From assembly GCA_963169255.1 (NCBI GenBank), contig CAUJEJ010000141.1:1-34449 (forward strand): DNA of 34,449 bases, given 5' to 3'. This DNA comes from Actinomycetota bacterium (lineage in GTDB: Bacteria; Actinomycetota; Actinomycetes; S36-B12; UBA10799). Of this stretch, positions 17,633 through 29,082 are shown in pieces (the stretch's first letter is position 1; the number at the start of each line of letters is the position of its first letter). The translations under genes and the position numbers were made by a program. The notes below the pieces were generated by a model. That model was not told the DNA's origin. It ran no database searches and saw only the letters and a program-made list of their open reading frames with translations.

Positions 17633-19852
17633 GTGGAAGGTCCCGACGTTCAAACCGCTGAAGCCGTAATCGATAACGGCTCGTTCGGCACCCGCAAGAT
17701 CCGGTTCGAAGCCGGACGTTTGGCCCAGCAAGCCGCTGGTAGCACCGCTGTTTACCTTGACGACGACACGATGTTGTTGTCAGCAACGACGGCGGGCAAG
17801 CACCCCAAGGATCACTTCGACTTCTTCCCGCTCACGGTGGATGTTGAAGAACGTATGTACGCCGCCGGAAAGATCCCCGGCTCGTTCTTCCGTCGTGAAG
17901 GCCGCCCAAGTGAAGACGCGATCCTCACCTGTCGCCTCATCGACCGTCCGCTGCGCCCAAGCTTCGTCAAGGGCCTGCGCAATGAGGTCCAGGTTGTCGT
18001 GACGGTTATGTCACTCAACCCCGACCACATCTACGACGTTGTCGCAATCAACGCAGCGTCGATGTCGACCCAGCTCTCAGGTCTGCCATTCTCTGGTCCG
18101 ATCGGTGCCGTACGTGTGGCGTTCATCCGTGGCCAGTGGGTTGCGTTCCCGAACCACAGCGACCTCGAAGAAGCCGTGTTCGACATGGTTGTTGCCGGTC
18201 GTGTGGTTGGCGACGATGTCGCGATCATGATGGTCGAGGCAGAAGCAACCGAACGCACGATCGAACTCGTCGCCGGTGGCGCTGCTGCTCCAACTGAAGA
18301 GGTTGTTGCAGCTGGGCTCGACGCATCGAAGGCTTTCATTGCTGAGCTGTGCCGCGCACAGTCCGAGCTGGCATCGAAGTCGGCGAAGGAAACCCGCGAG
18401 TTCCCAGTCTTCCTTGATTACCAGGACGACGCATACGACGCTGTTGCAGCGCTCGTTACCGACGACATCGCTTCGGCGATCACGATCGCTGGCAAGCAGG
18501 ATCGCGAAGCAGCGCTCGATGCCGTCAAGGAAAAGGTCATCGACGGGCTGTCCGAGCAGTTCGAAGGACGCGAGAAGGAGCTTGGCGGCGCACTCAAGGC
18601 TGTCACCAAGAAGCTCGTTCGTCAGCGCATCCTTCGCGACAAGGTCCGCATGGATGGTCGCGGTATCACCGACATCCGCGCGCTCTCGGCCGAGGTCGAG
18701 ATCATCCCGCGGGCACACGGTTCCGCACTGTTCGAGCGTGGCGAGACCCAGATCTTGGGTGTCACGACGCTGAACATGCTGCGCATGGAACAGCAGCTCG
18801 ACACATTGAGCCCGGTAACGCGTAAGCGCTACATGCACAACTACAACTTCCCGCCGTACAGCACTGGTGAGACCGGTCGCGTTGGTTCGCCGAAGCGTCG
18901 CGAAATCGGTCACGGTGCACTGGCAGAGCGTGCACTCGTGCCCGTCCTGCCATCGCGTGAGGACTTCCCGTACGCGATCCGTCAGGTCTCCGAGGCACTC
19001 GGATCCAACGGTTCGACGTCTATGGGTTCGGTCTGTGCATCGACGATGTCGCTGCTCAACGCTGGTGTGCCGCTGAAGGCAGCTGTTGCCGGTATCGCGA
19101 TGGGTCTGATCTCCGATGAGGTCGACGGCAACATGGAGTACGTGGCAATCACGGACATCCTCGGTGCCGAAGACGCGATGGGCGACATGGACTTCAAGGT
19201 CGCCGGAACGAAGGAATTCGTCACGGCGCTGCAGTTGGATACCAAGCTCGACGGTATTCCGGCTTCGGTACTTGCTGGTGCGCTGACTCAGGCACACGAT
19301 GCGCGTCTAGCGATCCTCGATGTGATGAACGAAGCGATTGACGCTCCGGATGAGATGAGCCTGTTGGCTCCTCGCATCATCACGATCAAGGTGCCCGTCG
19401 CCAAGATCGGTGAGGTTATCGGCCCGAAGGGCAAGATGATCAACCAGATTCAAGACGACACTGGTGCCGAGATCAGCATCGACGACGACGGCACGATCTA
19501 CATCGGGGCCTCCGATGGCGAATCGGCCGAGAAGGCTCGCGACACGATCAACCAGATCGCGAACCCGACCATGCCCAACGTTGGTGAGCGCTACCTCGGA
19601 ACGGTCGTCAAGACGACCAACTTCGGTGCCTTCATCTCCCTCGTTCCAGGCACTGACGGTCTGCTTCACATCACCGAGATCAAGAAGCTCGTTGGTGGCA
19701 AGCGCGTCAACGCTGTCGAAGACGTGCTGAACGTCGGCGACAAGGTGCAGGTCTCGATCAAGGAAGTAGACCCTCGCGGAAAGCTCTCACTTGAGCCTGT
19801 CCTCGAAGGTGACGATCAGCCCGCGCCAGCGGCCGCAGGTGCGGAAAGCTAA
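17633..19852 (+). CDS. pnp: Polyribonucleotide nucleotidyltransferase (PNPase)
   Basis: Phosphorolytic 3'-5' exoribonuclease and polymerase of RNA tails. The 739-aa product has two RNase PH domains separated by a helical linker, a KH domain ([19 protein letters not shown], near residue 590) and a C-terminal S1 domain ([20 protein letters not shown], from about 655). The second RNase PH domain keeps the active-site stretch [14 protein letters not shown]. The GTG start is preceded by AGGAGGG at five bases, a strong Shine-Dalgarno sequence. The 176-bp leader holds a bulged hairpin and a palindrome suited to ribonuclease control. The M16 protease gene begins 11 bases after the stop. A long open frame on the opposite strand is a shadow. 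Confidence 0.97.
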   Translation: MEGPDVQTAEAVIDNGSFGTRKIRFEAGRLAQQAAGSTAVYLDDDTMLLSATTAGKHPKDHFDFFPLTVDVEERMYAAGKIPGSFFRREGRPSEDAILTCRLIDRPLRPSFVKGLRNEVQVVVTVMSLNPDHIYDVVAINAASMSTQLSGLPFSGPIGAVRVAFIRGQWVAFPNHSDLEEAVFDMVVAGRVVGDDVAIMMVEAEATERTIELVAGGAAAPTEEVVAAGLDASKAFIAELCRAQSELASKSAKETREFPVFLDYQDDAYDAVAALVTDDIASAITIAGKQDREAALDAVKEKVIDGLSEQFEGREKELGGALKAVTKKLVRQRILRDKVRMDGRGITDIRALSAEVEIIPRAHGSALFERGETQILGVTTLNMLRMEQQLDTLSPVTRKRYMHNYNFPPYSTGETGRVGSPKRREIGHGALAERALVPVLPSREDFPYAIRQVSEALGSNGSTSMGSVCASTMSLLNAGVPLKAAVAGIAMGLISDEVDGNMEYVAITDILGAEDAMGDMDFKVAGTKEFVTALQLDTKLDGIPASVLAGALTQAHDARLAILDVMNEAIDAPDEMSLLAPRIITIKVPVAKIGEVIGPKGKMINQIQDDTGAEISIDDDGTIYIGASDGESAEKARDTINQIANPTMPNVGERYLGTVVKTTNFGAFISLVPGTDGLLHITEIKKLVGGKRVNAVEDVLNVGDKVQVSIKEVDPRGKLSLEPVLEGDDQPAPAAAGAES

Positions 19853-19863
19853 TCAACCACCAC

Positions 19864-21962
<2,099 letters not shown>

Positions 21963-21969
21963 TCCTGCA

Positions 21970-22437
21970 ATGACCGCGAAGCGCATCACGTTCATCTTGA
22001 TGGGTGTGCTCGTCGTCTATCTGGTCATCGCGTTCTCCCAATCGATACGCCTGATTCAGTCAGGTGAGGCCGCGGCGATTGTTATGGGCCTGGGACTTCT
22101 GGTTCTGCCGCTGATCGGCGCGTGGATTTTGTGGCGAGAGTTGGCATTCGGCATGCAGGTCGAGCGGATGGCCAAGGTGCTTGAGGCCGAGGGTGCGCTT
22201 CCCGTCGATGATCTGCCAAGGACCGAGGTGGGCGGCATCGATCGAGACGCCGCCGACGCTGCGTTTGAAGTCGCATCACAGCAGGCACAGGCCGATCCGG
22301 ACGACTGGCGATCTTGGTTCCGGGTTGCAGCGTCCTACGACGCAGCCAGGGATCGAAAGCGCGCGCGAGCAGCGATGTATCACGCCATCTCGTTGTTCCG
22401 TGCCGAGCAGGCGAAGGCCTCAACGTCGGCTAGTTAG
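21970..22437 (+). CDS. Two-pass membrane protein with TPR-like C-terminal tail
   Basis: Unnamed 155-aa protein. Two hydrophobic helices are visible at residues about 5-25 (ITFILMGVLVVYLVIAF) and 37-57 (AIVMGLGLLVLPLIGAWILW). A polar segment follows, then a helical C-terminus (DRDAADAAFEVASQQAQADPDDWRSWFRVAASYDAARDRKRARAAMYHAI) that reads like one or two tetratricopeptide repeats facing the cytoplasm. A similar conserved membrane protein follows dapB in mycobacteria, so this belongs to the conserved block rather than to the lipid region beyond. It starts 7 bases after dapB and is likely cotranscribed. Its end is 39 bp from the convergent glpD. The biochemical role is unknown; protein-protein docking through the TPR-like part is a guess. 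Confidence 0.75.
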   Translation: MTAKRITFILMGVLVVYLVIAFSQSIRLIQSGEAAAIVMGLGLLVLPLIGAWILWRELAFGMQVERMAKVLEAEGALPVDDLPRTEVGGIDRDAADAAFEVASQQAQADPDDWRSWFRVAASYDAARDRKRARAAMYHAISLFRAEQAKASTSAS

Positions 22438-22476
22438 TCCGTTCGACGTTGGTCGGATTCCCGCTGTGGACTGGGC

Positions 22477-24048
22477 CTATCCAACCGGAACTGGCGGTTG
22501 CGCGTGGACGTCCTCGAAGAGCTGAACAACCATCGGCCGTGCAATTTGCGCATCTGCCGGAACCAGTGAGATTCGGGTTCGACGTTCCAGCACGTCATCA
22601 ATCGTGAGCGCCGCCTCGGCCTGTTGGGCCCACAGGACCTCAACCCCAAGAACGGGCGAGTGGATGTCCTTGCTGATCGGCTCCAGCAGGTGCGGATTCG
22701 AGTCGGCCAGGCTGGCGACAAGACCCGCCTCTGAGCCGAACCGCCGTTGGAGTCGGGCGGGAACGCCGACGGCAGGCGCGGCAGGTCCAGCTCCGACGAG
22801 CGCGATACGGCGCGTTTGGCAGGGCGCATCGCTGATTCGGTCTACTGCGTCCTGGGCCATCCGTCTGTACGTGGTGAGTTTTCCACCGGTCACCGTGATG
22901 ACTTCGCCGGCCTTTCCTGTCACAAGGTGGTGTCGCGAGATATCCGCGGTAGCGCCGTCATGTTCTGGGTCCGCGACGAGTGGGCGCAGTCCCGCAAAAG
23001 TGCCGAGGATGTCGCTCTTGTCGATTGGGTTGTCCAGGCCGGGGTTCAGGATGCTCAAGATCCAGTCGATCTCGTCGGCATCTGGTGTCGGGACCGAAGC
23101 GATCGGGCCAGGTGCGGCAACGTCGGTGAGGCCGACGTAGACGACATCGTCGAACTGCGGAATGGTGAACACGAATCGGCCAAAATGGCCCGGTACGGGG
23201 ACTGCGATTGATGCCCGAGGGCTTCCGAGCAAACTCGCCGGAAGCACGAGGTGCGTTCCGCGACTCGGCGTGACGGTGATCGACGGATCCAGCGAACCCG
23301 CCCAAACTCCGGTCGCGTTGATCACCTGGCGTGCGTTGATCGTGAACTCACCACCGTCAAATTCATCTTGGATCACCGCACCAGCTGGCGTGACGGACGT
23401 TGCGCGCGCACGGGTGATCAGCTTCGCGCCGTAGGCCGCCGCTGTTCGAGCGATCGCAACGACTAGCCGAGCATCGTCTTCGAGCTTGAAATCCCACGAG
23501 ACGTACGCGCCTTGCAAGCCGTCGGCGTTCATCGTCGGAACGAGTTCGCGAGCGCGGCTCGCACTGATCTTTGACGGCGCTGGCAGCCGGGTGTGGGGGA
23601 GTCGACTGGCCCGCCGAAGCGCATCCCCGGCCGTTAGCCCCGCTCGGGTGGCAATGCGTTGCCCGGTCGGGGTCGATTCCCAGATGGGCACGAGTTGCGC
23701 GAACGGATGAACCAGATGAGGTGCGATGTGCTGGGCGATACAGGCTCGTTCGACGGCGGATTCCCACGCGACCCCAACCTTGCCGCTCGCGAGGTAGCGC
23801 AAACCACCGTGCACCATCTTTGAAGACCATCGGCTAGTTCCGAACGCAAAGTCGTAGGCCTCGACGAGTGCGACGTCGAGGCCGCGGGTTGCCGCGTCGA
23901 GCGCAATGCCAACGCCGGTGACGCCGCCACCAACAACAAGCAGGTCAACGACGTGACCCGCAGCAAGCTCGTCGCGTTCCTTGCGCCGTCGTGCTGCGGT
24001 CAGCATGCTCATTTGTTCGCCTGGACGAACGGTTTGCGAGGTCATCAC
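22477..24048 (-). CDS. glpD: Glycerol-3-phosphate dehydrogenase (FAD-dependent), copy 1
   Basis: Membrane-associated flavoprotein that oxidises sn-glycerol 3-phosphate to DHAP and passes electrons to the quinone pool. The 523-aa product has the FAD-binding LLVVGGGVTGVGIALDAATRGL (GxGxxG around 40-46), the family signature FAFGTSRWSSKMVHGGLRYL, and GKLTTYRRMAQDAVD plus the C-terminal DAO_C helical domain (EVLWAQQAEAALTIDDVLERRTRI). The start is GTG 24048, overlapping the TetR gene's stop by four bases (GTGA); ATG 24045 is the next codon. It is therefore the second gene of a TetR-glpD operon and is very likely under that regulator, divergent from the flavoprotein at 24826. The arrangement recalls mycobacterial glpD1-TetR-flavoprotein (Rv2249c-Rv2251, from memory). 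Confidence 0.94.
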   Translation of the reverse strand: MMTSQTVRPGEQMSMLTAARRRKERDELAAGHVVDLLVVGGGVTGVGIALDAATRGLDVALVEAYDFAFGTSRWSSKMVHGGLRYLASGKVGVAWESAVERACIAQHIAPHLVHPFAQLVPIWESTPTGQRIATRAGLTAGDALRRASRLPHTRLPAPSKISASRARELVPTMNADGLQGAYVSWDFKLEDDARLVVAIARTAAAYGAKLITRARATSVTPAGAVIQDEFDGGEFTINARQVINATGVWAGSLDPSITVTPSRGTHLVLPASLLGSPRASIAVPVPGHFGRFVFTIPQFDDVVYVGLTDVAAPGPIASVPTPDADEIDWILSILNPGLDNPIDKSDILGTFAGLRPLVADPEHDGATADISRHHLVTGKAGEVITVTGGKLTTYRRMAQDAVDRISDAPCQTRRIALVGAGPAAPAVGVPARLQRRFGSEAGLVASLADSNPHLLEPISKDIHSPVLGVEVLWAQQAEAALTIDDVLERRTRISLVPADAQIARPMVVQLFEDVHAQPPVPVG

Positions 24049-24746
24049 GCGCTCACCGGCCGTAGGTAGCCGTCGACCATTGCCGTCAGTTCCGGGTAGA
24101 TGTGACCCAGGGGATCAGCGTTGGCGATCGCCCGTTGACTGAATACGAAAGACTGCGCAGTCGCGACAATGGTCAGCGCCATGAGGTCGGGATCACCGGA
24201 CTTCACCGATCCGTCGCCAGTGGCTGACTGCCCCGCGATGATGGACTCCCTCATCAGCTCGAGTGCACGCACCTGCGTTGAACCGAGGCGGTCGACGATG
24301 AGGGGAAGTAGCGCCTCCGGGTCAACAGCGAGTACTCGCTGCATGATCGGGTGTGCCGCCAGTGCAGCGCAGGTGTCTGACGCCGTGTGGGCGAGTTGTT
24401 CACGCTGAGTGGGTCGGTTGGCATTTCGCGTGATCGTTTCGTCCAGCAAGTGGGCCAGTTCCACCGTGAGTAGCGCCGACAGCAGTCGTTGGAGATCGTC
24501 GTACTTGCGGTAAACGGTCATGCGCGAGACGCCGGCCCGACGCGAGACATCGGCGAGCGTTGTTCGGCGGACTCCGACCTCAAGGATCGAGTCGTACGTG
24601 GCTCGAAGGACCGGGTCTGAAAGGGTGTCAGGTGACGGAGCACCGGATGTCGATTGTGGGCTTGCGTCCACAGCGTGCGAAGAGCGATCGGCGTGGTCGT
24701 TCTGGGGTGATTCGTCCGACGAGTTGCTGAGACGTTGTGACAACAT
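24045..24746 (-). CDS. TetR-family regulator of the glpD/flavoprotein locus
   Basis: Predicted 233-aa DNA-binding repressor. The helix-turn-helix is TTLADVSRRAGVSRMTVYRKYDDLQRLLSALL, followed by a helical ligand-binding and dimerisation domain. The frame is open to 24962, but ATG 24746 is chosen because a TACATT -10 box lies eight bases upstream, giving a leaderless transcript; no Shine-Dalgarno sequence precedes it. This start leaves about 50 polar residues (Ser/Asp/Pro-rich) ahead of the DNA-binding domain, longer than usual, so a start at GTG 24671 is an alternative. It overlaps glpD downstream and is divergent from the flavoprotein gene. TGT(A/G)ACA repeats in the shared promoter are probable self-operators. 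Its ligand may be a lipid intermediate, but this is inference. Confidence 0.87.
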   Translation of the reverse strand: MLSQRLSNSSDESPQNDHADRSSHAVDASPQSTSGAPSPDTLSDPVLRATYDSILEVGVRRTTLADVSRRAGVSRMTVYRKYDDLQRLLSALLTVELAHLLDETITRNANRPTQREQLAHTASDTCAALAAHPIMQRVLAVDPEALLPLIVDRLGSTQVRALELMRESIIAGQSATGDGSVKSGDPDLMALTIVATAQSFVFSQRAIANADPLGHIYPELTAMVDGYLRPVSA

Positions 24747-24762
24747 GTGTAACAATGTAACA
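24734..24762. promoter_or_regulatory. TGT(A/G)ACA repeats, probable TetR operator
   Basis: Three related heptamers occur: TGTGACA at 24736-24742, TGTAACA at 24748-24754 and TGTAACA at 24756-24762. The first is embedded in the perfect palindrome GTTGTGACAAC (24734-24744). The cluster covers the TetR start codon and its -10 candidate TACATT (minus strand, 24759-24754), so a bound repressor would block the promoter of TetR-glpD and possibly that of the divergent flavoprotein. Confidence 0.6.
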
Positions 24763-24825
24763 CCACCGGTGAATTGCTGGCGGAATTGGATCTGTGACGA
24801 AGAACAGATCTCGGGAGGGCACGAC

Positions 24826-26451
24826 ATGATTGGCAGATACGACGAAGTCTCAGCGCGATGGGGAAGTCCAGACAAGCCCATCGCCATCTCGGACACTGCG
24901 CGAGCGTTCCTAGCCGAGAAGGTCGGTCCAGCGCGCACGACGCCACCGATTCCGCGCACCAAGCTCAGCGCTCCAGCTAGCCGCCTCAGCGACGATCAGC
25001 GTGCGCGCCTTCAGTCTGTCGTCGGCCCCCAAAACGTGAGCATCGACGACGACGTTCGGCTCATCCACGGTGGCGGTTTCTCCTACCTCGACCTCGTCGA
25101 ACGCCGCGGCGACTCGCCACCGGCTCCAGATGCGGTGGTGTACCCGACGTCGCACGAGCAGGTGCAGGAACTCATCGGTGTCTGCGGTCAACTCAAGATC
25201 GCGATCGTCCCGTTCGGCGGTGGCACGTCGGTTGTCGGCGGAGTTCGGCCGGAAGGTGGAACCCACGATGCCGTCATCGCTGTGGCGTTTGAGCAGATGG
25301 CAGACGTGCTCGCATTCGACGAGGTCAACATGACGGTGACGGTTGGACCAGGGATAACCGGCCCGACCCTCGAACGCCTCCTTGGGGTTCGTGGCATGAC
25401 GCTTGGTCACTTCCCACAGTCGTGGGAGCGGGCAAACATTGGCGGCTATGCGGCGACTCGATCCTCGGGGCAGGCGTCCGCTGGGTACGGCCGAAGCGAC
25501 GAGATGGTCGAGAAGATCCGGGTTGCCACACCACGAGGTGAATTCCGACTTGGTCGGGCGCCGGGTTCTGCGGCTGGTCCGGACCTGCGTCAACTCTTCA
25601 TCGGCAGCGAAGGAATCTTCGGCATTATCACCGAAGTCACGATGCGAATTAGGCGTCAGCCTCGCGACAAGCGCTACGAAGGCGTGATGTTCCCGAGCTA
25701 CGAGTCTGGGCTGCGCGCATTCCGCGAGATGGTCTCGCGCCGAGCGACTGCCGACATGATGCGACTGTCTGATCCGCAAGAGACCTTGACGAACCTGACG
25801 ATGGCTGCCGATGGCATGAAGGCGGCCGCGTTGGATCGCTACCTCAAACTTCGTCGCGTCGACGGCGGTTGCCTTGCGATCTTTGGCTGGGAAGGAAACC
25901 GCACCCAGATTGGCTCACGCCGAGACGAGTCGTGGCGGGTCTTGCGCACCAACGGCGCGGTGAGTCTCGGTAAGCAGGTCGGAAACGGCTGGGAACACTC
26001 ACGATTCTCAGGCCCGTACTTGCGCGACACGTTGCTTGACAATGGGTACCTCGTCGAGACGCTCGAGACGTGCACCGGTTGGCGCGAACTTCCAGAACTG
26101 CGGACCGCGGTCACTGATGCGCTGAGGTCAACGTTGCGCCGCAACGGAACCGATCCCTGGGTGATGTCGCACTTGTCGCATGTGTACGAGACGGGCGGAT
26201 CGCTGTACGTGACTGTCATCTCGCAGCGGGACGACGAGGATGCGGTGAACCAGTGGCAGAAGGCGAAGGACGCTGCGTGCGAAGCGATCGTCGCCCAGGG
26301 TGCCACGATCACTCATCACCACGCAGTCGGTCGCGATCACGCGCGCTGGTTGGAAGCTGAAGTCGGCTCACAAGGGATTGACCTGTTGCGCGCGGTGAAG
26401 CAGGAACTTGACCCGGAGAACATCCTCAACCCAGGAGCCCTGCTTCCTTAG
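24826..26451 (+). CDS. FAD-binding oxidase, alkyl-DHAP synthase-like
   Basis: Flavoprotein of the FAD_binding_4/PCMH class most like alkyldihydroxyacetonephosphate synthase, which in eukaryotes swaps the acyl chain of acyl-DHAP for a fatty alcohol to make an ether lipid. The 541-aa product has the PCMH motif PFGGGTSVVGGV (129-140), the family-specific NIGGYAATRSSGQASAGYGRSDEMV and the C-terminal THHHAVGRDH (His 497-499), ending KQELDPENILNPGALL. ATG 24826 has GGGAGG seven bases upstream; the longer frame to 24520 would run through the divergent TetR and is rejected. Divergence from TetR-glpD suggests a shared DHAP-linked pathway. Bacterial members are often misnamed and could be other 2-hydroxyacid or lipid oxidases. 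Its stop overlaps the convergent TetR2 stop by three bases. Confidence 0.85.
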   Translation: MIGRYDEVSARWGSPDKPIAISDTARAFLAEKVGPARTTPPIPRTKLSAPASRLSDDQRARLQSVVGPQNVSIDDDVRLIHGGGFSYLDLVERRGDSPPAPDAVVYPTSHEQVQELIGVCGQLKIAIVPFGGGTSVVGGVRPEGGTHDAVIAVAFEQMADVLAFDEVNMTVTVGPGITGPTLERLLGVRGMTLGHFPQSWERANIGGYAATRSSGQASAGYGRSDEMVEKIRVATPRGEFRLGRAPGSAAGPDLRQLFIGSEGIFGIITEVTMRIRRQPRDKRYEGVMFPSYESGLRAFREMVSRRATADMMRLSDPQETLTNLTMAADGMKAAALDRYLKLRRVDGGCLAIFGWEGNRTQIGSRRDESWRVLRTNGAVSLGKQVGNGWEHSRFSGPYLRDTLLDNGYLVETLETCTGWRELPELRTAVTDALRSTLRRNGTDPWVMSHLSHVYETGGSLYVTVISQRDDEDAVNQWQKAKDAACEAIVAQGATITHHHAVGRDHARWLEAEVGSQGIDLLRAVKQELDPENILNPGALLP

Positions 26452-27080
26452 ACTCGGAAATCGCTGTCATGGTTGGTGCCGTTCCAAAGGAATGCCGCCA
26501 ACTCCGTGGCGAGGGTCGATGCGTGTGGCCGATCCGTTGCTGACGAACTCGTGATCCATTGGTCGGCGACTGTTCGCAAGAGCGAGATGATGCCTGCCAT
26601 CAGCAGGTTCGACGGTGGGTTATGGGCGTCGCTGTCCAACACTTTGGCGAACAGTGCGGTTGCTTGGCTCACTGTCGTTGCGCTCGGGTATTCCACCGCA
26701 CGTCGGTCGAGTACTGTCTGGTGCTCCAGGAAGCGGTAGATATCAGGGTCTGACTCGATCAACTCCAGGTACCGCGTGATCAACTGAGCCAGTCGGACTG
26801 GCGCATCGTCGGAGCCCTCGATGGCAGTCTCGAGTTGCTGCAGAAATGTCGAATCGATGCGTTCGGCAACGGCTGCGAATAGGCCAGCTTGATCGTTGAA
26901 GTAGCGATACAACACAGCCTTGCTCGTGCCCGCGGCTTCGGCAATCTGGTCCATGCTGGGCGCGCCGCTATGGGTGCGAATCGCGCGCAGAGCTGCATCA
27001 ACGAGTTCGTCGCGCCGTGTGGTGCGGTGCTGATCCCAGCGGGCATCGCGGCCATCGCGGTCTTGCGCCCTATCCGCCAC
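26448..27080 (-). CDS. TetR-family regulator of the acyl-CoA dehydrogenase locus
   Basis: Predicted 210-aa repressor with the helix-turn-helix PSMDQIAEAAGTSKAVLYRYFNDQAGLFAAVAERID and a C-terminal TetR ligand-binding domain. The AEAAGTSKAVLYRYF motif is typical of regulators of fatty-acid or lipid genes. The frame is open to 27215, but GTG 27080 (ADRAQDRDGRDARWDQHRTTRRDELV) gives a normal length and leaves the palindrome at 27141-27153 in the untranslated region where an operator belongs; ATG 27170 would put it inside the gene. It is divergent from the acyl-CoA dehydrogenase at 27231. It converges on the flavoprotein with overlapping stop codons (26448-26451). No other target is visible in the window. 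Confidence 0.87.
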   Translation of the reverse strand: MADRAQDRDGRDARWDQHRTTRRDELVDAALRAIRTHSGAPSMDQIAEAAGTSKAVLYRYFNDQAGLFAAVAERIDSTFLQQLETAIEGSDDAPVRLAQLITRYLELIESDPDIYRFLEHQTVLDRRAVEYPSATTVSQATALFAKVLDSDAHNPPSNLLMAGIISLLRTVADQWITSSSATDRPHASTLATELAAFLWNGTNHDSDFRV

Positions 27081-27140
27081 CGAAAACCACCATCTCAACC
27101 CATCCGTGCAGGGCGTGGATCCTGCATCGTCCCGCTCGAT

Positions 27141-27153
27141 AGTATCCGATACT
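27141..27153. promoter_or_regulatory. Perfect palindrome AGTATC-C-GATACT, probable TetR operator
   Basis: A 13-bp perfect inverted repeat lies in the gap between the divergent TetR2 and acyl-CoA dehydrogenase genes. A further half-site, GGTATC, occurs at 27157-27162, 16 bases on. A TACTAT -10 candidate for TetR2 (minus strand 27144-27139) overlaps the left arm, and TACTCT (27150-27155) could be the -10 of the dehydrogenase. Confidence 0.6.
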
Positions 27154-27230
27154 CTTGGTATCACATTCATTGAAAGTGGTCGCGCCTCAACGGCGACCAG
27201 TGTTAACCGCGGCAATTTGGAGTGTGTGCG

Positions 27231-29027
27231 ATGGATTCCCTCATCCTGTCCCGACGGGATCTCGACTTCCTGCTTTTCGAGTGGCTAGAGGTTGACCGAC
27301 TGACTGAGCGGGATCGGTTTGCTGACCACTCGCGCGACACCTTCGAGGCCGTCCTCGATCTTGCCGAGACCATCGCAACGAACGAGTTCGCACCGCATAA
27401 CAAGCTCAACGACAGCAGTGAGCCGACGTTCGACGGCACGACGGTGACCGTGAACCCAGAGGTGAAGAAGGCGGTTGATGCCTTCAGTCACGCCGGCTTC
27501 ATTGGCAGCACTATGGATGAATCCGTTGGCGGAATGCAGCTGCCAAGCGCGGTTTCGTTCGCGTGCTTCGCCTGGTTTGCTGCGGCGAACGTGGGTACCG
27601 CGGGCTACACCATGTTGACCATTGGAAACGCGAACTTGATTGTCAGTCACGGAACGCCTGAGCAGATCGACACGTACGTGCGTCCCATGGTCGAGGGACG
27701 ATTTTTCGGGACGATGTGCCTGTCAGAGCCGCAGGCGGGCTCGTCGCTTGCCGACGTGGCGACGCGCGCCGAGGACCTCGGGGACGGCACGTACCGACTC
27801 TTCGGAAACAAGATGTGGATCTCTGGTGGCGACCACGAATTGAGCGAGAACATCGTGCACCTGGTGCTCGCTCGGATTCCGGGTTCGCCGCCCGGTGTCA
27901 AGGGTCTCTCGCTGTTCATCGTGCCGAAGTTCTTGGTGAACGATGACGGTTCGCTCGGGGAACGCAACGATGTGGTGCTTGCGGGACTCAACCACAAGAT
28001 GGGGCAGCGGGGGCTGACAAATACGCTCTTGAACTTTGGCGAGGGTGTTCATACCCCTGGGGGGCAAGCCGGTGCCGTCGGCTACCTCGTAGGCGAGGCT
28101 AACCGCGGACTGGCCTACATGTTCCACATGATGAACGAAGCCAGGATTTCTGTGGGAATGGGTGCAACAGTGTTGGGCTACACCGGCTACCTTCACGCAT
28201 TGCAATACGCCAAGGAGAGGCCCCAGGGGCGGCCCGTCTTGGAGAAGGATCCTTCGAGTCCGCAGGTGCCGATCATCACACACCCGGACGTTCGTCGGAT
28301 GTTGCTCGCCCAGAAGGCCTACGCCGAGGGTGGTTTGGCGCTCACGCTCTATTGCGGAAAGTTGGTTGACGAGCAGCACACTGCGGCGACCGAACAAGAG
28401 CGTGTCGATGCCGAGTTGTTGCTGGACTTGCTCACTCCGATTGCGAAGAGCTGGCCGTCGCAATGGTGCTTGGAAGCCAATTCACTGGCTATTCAGGTCC
28501 ACGGCGGTTATGGCTATACCCGCGAGTACAACGTTGAACAGTTCTACCGCGATAACCGCCTGAATCCGATCCACGAAGGCACGCACGGAATTCAGGGACT
28601 TGACCTTTTGGGTCGCAAAGTTGTGATGCGCGACGGTGCAGCCTTGCGCCTCTTCATTGAGCGCGTGGTTGAGACAGCCACGCGTGGCGCGGCCGTCGGC
28701 GGCGATGTTGCCACGTGGTCCGCACAGCTTGAGGAATCTGTGCTTGACCTCGCTGGCCTGACGGGCGAGCTTTGGGGCTCGGGGGAGTTTGACGCTGTTC
28801 TAGCGAACGCGACGACTTACCTCGAGGCATTCGGCCATGTTGTGCTCGCCTGGATGTGGCTTGAACAAGCGATCGTTGCTAGTGCCGAGTCGGGCGACTT
28901 CTACGCCGGCAAACTGCAGGCCGCTCGCTACTTCTTCGCCGTTGAGCTCCCGAAGACGGGCCCACAGTTCGACCTCCTGCGGTCGCTTGACCGCAGCGCA
29001 CTCCAGATGGACGCCGCCTGGTTCTAG
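27231..29027 (+). CDS. Acyl-CoA dehydrogenase, large (DmdC-like/AcdB-type) family
   Basis: FAD-dependent enzyme that oxidises an acyl-CoA to the 2,3-enoyl-CoA. At 598 aa it belongs to the long subfamily with an extra N-terminal helical domain (LSRRDLDFLLFEWLEVDRL) and a C-terminal extension, rather than the 380-aa short type. FAD and substrate motifs include FGTMCLSEPQAGSSLAD, GNKMWISGGDHE and VHGGYGYTREYNVEQFYRDNRLNPIHEGTHGIQ, where the Glu of HEGT (near 448) is the likely catalytic base. ATG 27231 has TTGGAG eight bases upstream. It is divergent from TetR2, and the palindrome in between implies repression by it. Members of this subfamily include 3-methylmercaptopropionyl-CoA dehydrogenase and medium/long-chain enzymes, so the substrate cannot be fixed. 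Confidence 0.93.
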   Translation: MDSLILSRRDLDFLLFEWLEVDRLTERDRFADHSRDTFEAVLDLAETIATNEFAPHNKLNDSSEPTFDGTTVTVNPEVKKAVDAFSHAGFIGSTMDESVGGMQLPSAVSFACFAWFAAANVGTAGYTMLTIGNANLIVSHGTPEQIDTYVRPMVEGRFFGTMCLSEPQAGSSLADVATRAEDLGDGTYRLFGNKMWISGGDHELSENIVHLVLARIPGSPPGVKGLSLFIVPKFLVNDDGSLGERNDVVLAGLNHKMGQRGLTNTLLNFGEGVHTPGGQAGAVGYLVGEANRGLAYMFHMMNEARISVGMGATVLGYTGYLHALQYAKERPQGRPVLEKDPSSPQVPIITHPDVRRMLLAQKAYAEGGLALTLYCGKLVDEQHTAATEQERVDAELLLDLLTPIAKSWPSQWCLEANSLAIQVHGGYGYTREYNVEQFYRDNRLNPIHEGTHGIQGLDLLGRKVVMRDGAALRLFIERVVETATRGAAVGGDVATWSAQLEESVLDLAGLTGELWGSGEFDAVLANATTYLEAFGHVVLAWMWLEQAIVASAESGDFYAGKLQAARYFFAVELPKTGPQFDLLRSLDRSALQMDAAWF

Positions 29028-29082
29028 TCGACGGTGGTGAACCGGTGGATGCGGAGCTGTCGCGTGTCGCACGGCTGACTTG

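Noticed and set aside
18077-19297. 406-residue open frame on the minus strand opposite pnp
   Set aside because: It lies wholly within the well-supported pnp gene, has Arg/His/Asp-rich shadow composition and no recognisable domain.
24520-24825. 102-codon upstream extension of the flavoprotein frame
   Set aside because: It runs through the divergent TetR gene and promoter; ATG 24826 has a strong Shine-Dalgarno sequence and the right N-terminus.
24910-25779. 289-residue minus-strand open frame inside the flavoprotein gene
   Set aside because: Shadow of the flavoprotein; composition is His/Arg-rich and no motif is visible.
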